From positions 986,911 to 1,050,910 of the forward strand of contig NC_046358.1 of the NCBI RefSeq assembly GCF_004027225.2: a DNA stretch of 64,000 bases, written 5' to 3'. This DNA comes from Strigops habroptila (Eukaryota; Chordata; Aves; Psittaciformes; Psittacidae). The notes beneath the pieces were generated by a model that was given only the letters and a program-made list of their open reading frames with translations, was not told the origin of the DNA and made no database searches. Shown in pieces: positions 58,101-64,000 of this stretch. The stretch's first letter is position 1. The number at the start of each line of letters is the position of its first letter. A program made the translations under genes and the position numbers.

Positions 58101-61100
58101 GGCTGCTCCAAGGGCTGGCACTGCTGGTCAGGGATTCAGAGGGACTCAACAGACAAAAAGCACTAAGGAGATGCGTGTGAACCCAACTAGATGAGGCAGA
58201 ACAGCAAAGCTTCGCCTTTCCAGTGCCTGGGCCCAGCTATAACCAGCTTAAATTGTGCTAACTGCCCAGAGCCTCTGGTACAATTTGAGGACTGAAGGTC
58301 TCCAGTTCCCTAACCTGAACCCAAACTGCATTTCAGGAGAGATAAGGGAAGAATTATTCCTATTTTAAAGGTGAGAAACCAAGCTACAGAGAATAGTTGG
58401 GTGGAGATTAGTCTCAAATAGCTCTAGGCATCTAAAGAGAAAACATCTCTACCTGAACTTGTTACATATATTGTGAAGAGAAAGCAGCATGGCGTATCCA
58501 ACTTTCTGTGAACATTGGCCCAACGTGAGCTGCATTCCACTCTGGAAATGCTTATTTCTCTCCACAAATGGAGCCTAGACACAGAAACCTTCTTGGATTG
58601 TAAAGGGATGTAGGGGGTAGAAATCAGCATCCTACATCTCTAGTCTGCGTTTGAATCATAAATGCATTTATGTCACATATACGTTAAAATAAAAGCAACA
58701 TTTTTAGTTCTCTTCCTCGCTCTGAGCCACTGCGGGCTGTATTTAGGCAGCCATGGCGGGGGTCTCCTCTGGGCAGGTAACGTAGGGGACACATAAGCAA
58801 TGCAGTTTGTGGAAGGTGACAACTTCTACTCACCACCAACAATACTATACACGATTCTTTCATTTATAGTGTAGTCAGGATCAATAGCATAGATAGGCCC
58901 CGGCTCCAGGATGAGTGGTTCTGTCTGCAGCAACAAGGCAAAGCATTACATACCCCACTGCAGCACCACAGCAGCATTGCAGCACCCTCCCAGCTCAGCA
59001 TGGCTCTGGTGGTTTTGTCTGGGCAGAATGGCATCTACTGCTGGGAGAGGGTTGTAACAGGGCAGAGGGGGACAGCCTAGAGCAAAGGGGTTTCCAGCAC
59101 ACTGCAAGGTGCTGCAGGACAGGGACAAGCAGTGCTGCTTAGGGTGGAGAACCTCCACTTCCCAGGATGATGAAGGCTCCCTGTCATGCTGCATTGATGA
59201 CTGAAGATCAGGATGAACCCACTGGGAACAGCATCTGAATACTGTTTGAGAACAGCATTAAGGATCTTTCCTGCTTACCGACACCTCGGATATATTGACC
59301 CTCCCAGTGTAGGGGCTGCTGATGCAGATGTTGTTGTCCGTGTTAATGAAGGTACAGGGTAGGAACCAGGGAGGTTTGGTGTCAGACTGTTCAATAAGTA
59401 TATTTATAGTCGCAGTAGCTGTGTTGGTGGTGTCGGAGCTGTCCACAGGCCTGTCCTGTATCCAAAGGCAAAGCAGACTCATGAGATGCCCAGAGAAGAA
59501 CCCACCTGCAAAAGCAGGTGACCCAGGGGCTTTTACCTGTTGTAACTCCACTCTAAGGAGTAGCAATTTAGTGAGATTAGCTAAAACAGTGAATTACCAT
59601 CTCATTCTGCTGATGAAGTGGACTGAATACAAGTGTGTAGTTATGGAGAGTGGAAAGTTACTCCAAATTCACCACCCCAGTATCCACCTTCTCCACTGCC
59701 ATCCCAGAGATCTCCCATTCAGACTTATCCTTCAGTTAAGAGCCACTGGGGCAAACAAGGCACTTTGTTCCTCCTGAAGAACTTACCCGTGCATACAGCA
59801 GCAATGTTGTCAGTTTAAATTTGTCATAGTCCAATGCTCTTCTTAAATAAATTTCTGGGTTATTAACTCCTTTTATGGCAAAATAACCTTCTGTGTCCTG
59901 GTGGGGGGAAAGGAAAACCCTTACTAGCAGAGTGAGTCACAGACACGATCAAAATACTGCTCATTGCTGTGTTTGTCATCCCATTCAGACCTTTAATCCT
60001 GAGGACCAGGGTGAGTGGGCAAGGGCAGTGTGAGAATGCCAGATCCTGGCTTGTCATGGAATCACAGAAAGGTTTGGGTTGGAAAGGATCTTAAGATCAT
60101 CCAGTTCCAACCCCCTGCCATGGGCAGGGACACCTTCCACTGGAGCAGGTTGCTCCAAGCCCCTGTGTCCAACCTGGCCTTGAACACTGCCAGGGATGGG
60201 GCAGCCACAGCTTCTCTGGGCACCCTGTGCCAGCACCTCAGCACCCTCACAGGGAAGAACTTCTGCCTTATCTCCAACCTGAACTTCCCCTGTTTCAGTC
60301 TGAACCCATCACCCTTGTGCTATCGCTCCAGTCCCTGATGAAGAGTCTCTCTCCAGCATCCTTGTAGCCTCCTTCAGACACTGGAAGCTGCTCTGAGGTC
60401 TCCACGCAGCTTCTCTTCTCCAGGCTGAACAGCCCCAGATTTCTCAGCCTGTCTTATCAGAAAGGTTTGTTCAAGCTCCTGTGAATTTTCTTCTCCAAGA
60501 CGCCCTGCTTCGCCTGCCTACCTGCTCAGTAGGCAATGGATGACATCTTTTACCTCGTTTATTTCCTACACTCAACATGTTGCCTTTGGGTTTGGGTCCA
60601 TGACAGCCAAGCAATCTCACATTCATGCACGAGACAGACCAAGGATGGCTCAGCCTCAGAGCTAAAATCACTTGCCTTAGCCTAGAGCTTTGAAAGCCAC
60701 CGCAAAGCCAAACTGAAATAACATACATTGCATTTTACTTTAGAACCATCTGCACTTGATTTGGTTCTCCTTTAATCTTATGTCTTGACTAGAATTACCA
60801 AGCAAATCCCCAAAGAGCAAATTAATTCACTGAACTGGAACCTGGGAAAAGCAGAGTCTGCCTTTGGCTTTGCCAAAGACTTTTTGTGGGATTTTAGGCT
60901 GTTGTCTCCACTCTGCATGGACACTGTTGGCAAATAGGACAAAGACTCCTCCTTTCCCTATTCAACTCAGTACAACCCTCAACTCAGTAAGATACAAAGG
61001 TCTCTACCTGACATGTTTACAGAAAATCCCAACAACACTTTCCTTGATGATATGGCTCAGAACATCCCAGATAAAAGCTTATTCTGTGCAGTGGAATAAA

Positions 61101-63619
61101 AGTGAAAGCAGTAACAGATTTCAATGCTGAAATACTGAATGCTCACTAACTAATACTGCTAACCAAACCAACCTTTGGGTTTTGCAAGAGATGCACCTCT
61201 TCCAGAAGCTGTCAGAGAACTAAATGCAATATGGTGACCTGAGCCTCCAAAGTTGTGGTCTTCTGAATTAAACACAAAGACTTCTCCAGAGCTACTATTT
61301 TCCCCTGCAGATGCTCACCTGCACTACTGTTGTGAGTTCATAGAAGATGGTGTCCTGATCAGCATCACTGGCACTTAACTCCTCACGGGCTATAATGGTT
61401 GCATTCACTTTTGTATCCTGGAACAAAGTTGCTGTGGTTATTCTCTCTGTGAAATGGGCTGGAGACTTCTCCCTGCTAATACTTCCTTAGCCCCACAGCA
61501 CTGAGTTCCCTCTTCACTTCCATAAAATGCCTACCTCAGGAACAACTTGGGTGATGTTGGTTTGCTTGAACACCGGGCTGTTGTCGTTCTCGTTGAGAAT
61601 GATCACCAGAACGTCCAAGTAATTACTCTGCAGAAAGGTTAAAATGAGAGTCAAAGACAAAAATAAGACTGCTGGGGCTGATCCTGCTTTGCAGATTGAC
61701 CAGAGGGGATGGATTGGGTAAGAAGCACATCTGGAGGGGGCAGAATGGGGCTGAGGTTTGTAGTCAGCCCACACTGTGTGTGGGTTTGTTCCCACCCTTT
61801 CCCCATTCACAGAATCCCAGACTGGTTTGGGTTGGAAAGGTCCTTAAGATCACCCACTTCCACCCCCGTGCCACGGGCAGGGACACCTTCCACTAGAGCA
61901 AGTTGCTCCAAGCCCCTGTGTCCAACCTGGCCTTGAACACTGCCAGGGATGGGGCAGCCACAGCTTCTCTGGGCACCCTGTGCCAGCGCCTCAGCACCCT
62001 CACAGGGAAGAGCTTCTCCCTTATACCTAACCTGAATTTCCCCTGCTTCAGTTTAAGCCCATCACCCCTTGCCCTATCACGGAGCTTTGGGTGCTCTCTT
62101 TGACTGAGAGGAGTGTGCCTGCAAAGAAAAGGACATCTCCTCATCCAGGTCTGTGGACAAGGAGGAGCAGAGGGAAGCGTGTGCTGCCCTGCAGTACCGC
62201 ATAACAGGGCTGGGTAGAAGAGGTTTGGAAGAGCACTCACCATCACATCAGAGTTCCAACAAATCAGGGTCACCATCAGCACATTGTTTTCCTGTAAAAC
62301 CAAAACCCAGTCAGTGTAGAAACAAACGAAAATGTACTAACTCCTTCTAAAGTAAATGAGACAAGTACATGCATTGCTGGATCAGAAATGCTGCTGGGCT
62401 TTCTTCTTGCTCTCAGGAAAATCTAACTTCCTCTTTCTTTCCTTTACAGCCATCCATCAGTACAGGGATCCTGTTTATGATGAAGTCAAAGCAAACCTAT
62501 CTTCGAGCCTCTCTCCCTGCGATTCCTGTAGCATCAGAAGAGCTATTGGCCATTTTCTAGGACTTCAGGTAAATCCAGAGATTTCTTTTCCACTTGAACA
62601 AAATAGAAACGTCCCACTCGCACCACAGTGCTGCCTGCGGGCTGTTCACTCTCTGCTGTTCTCCACTCACATACACGTATGGGTTTGCATTAGGGGAAAG
62701 ACAGCTTAAGGATGCTTATGGCTGTGAACAGAGCACTCCAGGAAGGTAAAATAATTTAGTAGCAACCTAAACTGAACACACTGACCTTTCAGGCTGCCTT
62801 TATGCTTCACACAAGAGCTCCTCACTGCTCAGAGCTATGTTTGCTACAGGCACACAGGGATCATTTTATAGGAGTCCTGGAGATTTCTGAATACTACAGT
62901 TGCCACATTTTTGGTTTTAAAACTTCCTCTTGCTTTAATTCAGACAGAGTCATTGAAGGAAGATGACAGCAGGCACACCATGCACTTCCTTCCTCCCTAT
63001 TCTCTGCTAGTGGAAGGGTGACCTCCCAAGCAGTGAACTCAAACTCAACTGATCCTTTAAAAATGGGTTATGAATTATGGGAGATCCAAGCCCCCAGGTT
63101 GAAACTCATTGCATCCCAGAATTACCCATCTCATCCTTACAGCCTGCTAGCTAAAGGCTTACCTCATAGTCCACTGTTTCAGCCAGCTGCAGCTCAGACC
63201 CCTGTATTGTGAAAAATTTGGCATCTTGGGAAGAAGCATCAATGGACACAGTGAAGCCTGGATCCACGTGGATGGTGGTCAGCACATAGCCAGGAGGGTT
63301 ATTTTCATAAACACTTACTTCACTGTCACTGACAGAACACCCTGGAAAAACACACAAATGAGAAAAAACTGCCTTTGTGACAGAGCTGGGTGAGACCTGA
63401 GGCCCCTCTGGTTCCTGTTGGGGAGAAGGTCATTGAACAAAGCTGTCTCAGAGTAGGAGTGTAAAAATCTCCCCCCTGCAATGGTGGAACCTGCTGCCAT
63501 GGGGTTATTCCCTAGTGGTCATAGATCTTCTGTAAGAGCTTACCTTGCTGTGCTGAAACATGTGTTATGAAGAGCAGCAGAAGCAGCACAGAAGTGAGGA
63601 GCCAGTGAGAAACAGCCAT
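51674..63619 (-). CDS. CDHR5-like four-repeat cadherin (complete, 14 coding exons)
   Basis: A single-pass adhesion protein resembling CDHR5 (mucin-like protocadherin), which in mammals pairs with CDHR2 to link brush-border microvilli. Coding exons, 5' to 3': 63544-63619, 63163-63341, 62241-62291, 61535-61627, 61319-61417, 59787-59897, 59279-59455, 58834-58924, 57885-57982, 57123-57329, 55975-56091, 55739-55811, 53016-53173, 51674-52135. They join in phase into 663 codons. Layout: signal peptide 1-24; EC1 to about 122, closing with NENDNSPVF; EC2 to about 239, closing with KPPWFLPCTF; EC3 to about 354, closing with HPPYFENK; EC4 to about 457; membrane segment 473-496; tail 497-663, ending in a strongly acidic stretch. 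The PPWFLPCTF block and the CSV...E N-terminus are distinctive of CDHR5. Human CDHR5 has a mucin-like stalk that is absent here. Orthologue or paralogue cannot be told from this window. Confidence 0.85.
53016..53173 (-). CDS. CDHR5-like exon, membrane segment (458-510)
   Basis: A short stalk (TSSDKAYTAQD) leads into about 24 hydrophobic residues (473-496: MAILGGILAALLLLALVF and on) and then a basic stop-transfer run (KQYRKRVKYLIRKK). Acceptor CTTGTAG, donor GTAAGG-type, phase 1 to 0. Confidence 0.92.
53457..53474. repeat. Short CACCC-type simple repeat
   Basis: Three to four tandem CCCCA units in the intron before the membrane exon. A trivial microsatellite. Confidence 0.5.
54335..54483 (-). 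mobile_element. CR1 LINE fragment in CDHR5-like intron
   Basis: 3' octamers at 54335-54352, then 'ccatgggcagggacacctca' and the body as far as 'cactgccagggatggagca'. It sits in the 2.6 kb intron between the last EC exon and the membrane exon, where a mucin stalk would be encoded in mammals. No such exon was seen in the rest of the intron. Confidence 0.92.
55739..55811 (-). CDS. CDHR5-like exon, end of EC4 (434-457)
   Basis: A 73-base exon encoding STVIMVEVVRAT, the last beta strand of a cadherin repeat (human: TATTVIEIQV). Acceptor CACAG, donor GTAGGC, ends in phase 1. Confidence 0.88.
55975..56091 (-). CDS. CDHR5-like exon, EC4 (395-433)
   Basis: Encodes IEYYIKN..DF and ..GFILTNVVLQSPETVTIE, a cadherin-repeat middle. 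Acceptor TTTCAG, donor GTAGGG, phase 0 at both ends. Confidence 0.88.
57123..57329 (-). CDS. CDHR5-like exon, EC3-EC4 junction (326-394)
   Basis: VEIKVVNKSEHPPYFENKIYSG closes EC3 and opens EC4. ITAADDDFPD takes the place of the calcium-binding RAxDxD of classical repeats. Human has RIQAQDPEFSD. Acceptor TTCAG, donor GTAAGA. Confidence 0.92.
57885..57982 (-). CDS. CDHR5-like exon, EC3 (293-325)
   Basis: VDADTGNLTMNKA matches the cadherin D.xTGxL strand pair (human HPDSGNLTVAR). Acceptor TTTAG, donor GTAAGT, phase 1 to 0. Confidence 0.9.
58834..58924 (-). CDS. CDHR5-like exon, EC3 start (263-292)
   Basis: EPLILEPGPIYAIDPD and ERIVYSI match human SPLVLRPGPIYAEDGD and QPIIYSI. The donor is GTGAGT; an alternative GTGGTG three bases earlier would keep frame and drop one Gly. 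Confidence 0.92.
59279..59455 (-). CDS. CDHR5-like exon, EC2 end with PPWFLPCTF (204-262)
   Basis: TATATINI and DTKPPWFLPCTF give the strongest match to human CDHR5 (TATATLVL, DLRPPWFLPCTF). As in human, the usual DxNDN linker is absent between EC2 and EC3. Acceptor TACAG, donor GTAAGC. Confidence 0.95.
59787..59897 (-). CDS. CDHR5-like exon, EC2 (167-203)
   Basis: EGYFAIKGVNNPEIYLRRALDYD is the cadherin strand and LDYD/E calcium motif (human: SDYFSLVSVN.P.LRLDRPLDFY). Acceptor ACCAG, donor GTAAGT. Confidence 0.92.
60057..60457 (-). mobile_element. CR1 LINE fragment in CDHR5-like intron
   Basis: CR1 tail at 60057, full 3' body and the 'aggctgaacagccccagatttctcagcctgtct' part near 60422, cited as a landmark. 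Inserted in the intron between exons 59787 and 61319, in gene sense. Confidence 0.93.
61319..61417 (-). CDS. CDHR5-like exon, EC2 start (134-166)
   Basis: DTKVNATIIAREELSASDAD.D.IFYEL matches human DTKVNSTVIPETQLQAEDRDKDDILFYTL and holds the DRD-type calcium motif as DAD. N138 lies in an N-glycosylation sequon. Acceptor TTCCAG, donor GTGAGC. Confidence 0.94.
61535..61627 (-). CDS. CDHR5-like exon, EC1-EC2 linker (103-133)
   Basis: LDVLVIILNENDNSPVFK is the canonical end of a cadherin repeat, with the DxNDNxPxF linker reading NENDNSPVF. Acceptor TGCAG, donor GTAGGC. Confidence 0.95.
61808..62083 (-). mobile_element. CR1 LINE fragment in CDHR5-like intron
   Basis: Worn octamers at 61808-61820 then the standard CR1 3' body to 'aagcccatcaccccttgccc'. 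It lies between exons 61535 and 62241, in gene sense. Confidence 0.92.
62241..62291 (-). CDS. CDHR5-like small exon, EC1 (86-102)
   Basis: A 51-base exon encoding ENNVLMVTLICWNSDVM, the counterpart of human EKSLLEAQLLCQSGGTL with the cysteine kept. Acceptor TTACAG, donor GTGAGT, phase 0. Confidence 0.88.
63163..63341 (-). CDS. CDHR5-like exon, EC1 start (26-85)
   Basis: GCSVSDSEVSVYENNPPGYV and FFTIQGSELQL..TVDYE match human YCSVNKDIFEVEEN and FRIQGNQLFLNVTPDYE. The final Asp-Tyr-Glu is the cadherin calcium motif. Acceptor TTCCAG, donor GTAAGC. Confidence 0.94.
63544..63619 (-). CDS. CDHR5-like first coding exon, signal peptide (1-25)
   Basis: MAVSHWLLTSVLLLLLFITH followed by VSAQQG is a classic signal peptide, with cleavage probably after VSA. 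The frame stays open upstream to an ATG at 63790. I chose the ATG at 63619 because it starts directly at the signal peptide and has A at -3 and G at +4. Donor GTAAGC, phase 1. Confidence 0.9.
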
Positions 63620-63775
63620 GTTGAGAAAAGCCCCTCTCTCTGATGGAGCTGGTCTTCTCTCCCTGTTTCTCTCAGTGCCATCTGCTGCATTCACTAGTTC
63701 ATGAAGGCAAAAAGCATTGCCTGGCTGGCGTGGTCTGCTGCAGTTCAACCTTTGCCTCTTTGCCTCATTGGATGA

Positions 63776-63783
63776 CTTATAGA
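63776..63783 (-). promoter_or_regulatory. Possible TATA box of the CDHR5-like gene
   Basis: CTATAAGT on the minus strand, about 160 bases upstream of the chosen ATG, with CCAAT close by on the same strand near 63770. No CpG island is present, in keeping with a tissue-restricted gene. An upstream untranslated exon outside the window is equally possible. Confidence 0.3.
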
Positions 63784-64000
63784 GAGCCATTTACCACTCA
63801 TGGAACATGATGACGCATAGATTTCTATTTCTACTGTGTTCCTGGGTCTTACCTGCCCTAAACTCCCTGTAGCAACAGGATATATTTGAAGCATTCCAGA
63901 ATTCAGAGCCAAGCCCCCTGAGATGAGCATGAGAAAGGACAAGGGCTGAGCTCTCAATAAGCTCCCTGTATACTCCAACCTGCTGCAGTGGGGAGGAAGT

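Overview
This window is bird nuclear DNA. The clearest sign is at least fourteen copies of CR1, the main avian LINE family. They share its 3' body and, where the 3' end is present, its ATTCTATG-type octamer tail. There is also a solo endogenous-retrovirus LTR of an avian type. Genes are split into many short exons with GT-AG introns. The bird is probably neoavian rather than galliform, but that is only an impression from the repeat mix. No bacterial, plasmid or phage feature was seen.

Layout. Positions 1 to about 15.8 kb hold no exon I can recognise. They contain three CR1 copies, one of them long with decayed reverse-transcriptase sequence, and a pair of small hairpins. From about 43.15 kb down to 15.85 kb, on the minus strand, lies a complete BUB1B gene for the spindle-checkpoint protein BUBR1. 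I placed 23 coding exons whose phases all fit and join to 3,318 nt (1,105 codons plus stop), with a probable non-coding first exon and a CpG-rich cell-cycle promoter. Its introns carry seven CR1 copies and the LTR. From 43.35 to 51.67 kb is intergenic sequence with three CR1 copies.

From 63.62 kb down to 51.67 kb, again on the minus strand, lies a complete gene for a small cadherin of the CDHR5 (mucin-like protocadherin) type. Fourteen coding exons join to 1,992 nt (663 codons plus stop). They encode a signal peptide, four cadherin repeats, one membrane segment and an acidic tail, with no mucin-like stalk.

The two genes point the same way but do different jobs: BUBR1 in mitotic checkpoint and chromosome alignment, the CDHR5-like protein at the cell surface, most likely on microvilli. 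Nothing suggests they work together. I found no new multi-gene system. The observations most worth a second look are the sense-oriented LTR inside BUB1B, inverted CR1 copies flanking two BUB1B exons, splice-site oddities in BUB1B, and the reduced structure of the cadherin. Exon boundaries were set by hand from splice sites, reading phase and similarity to remembered mammalian proteins; no alignment was run.
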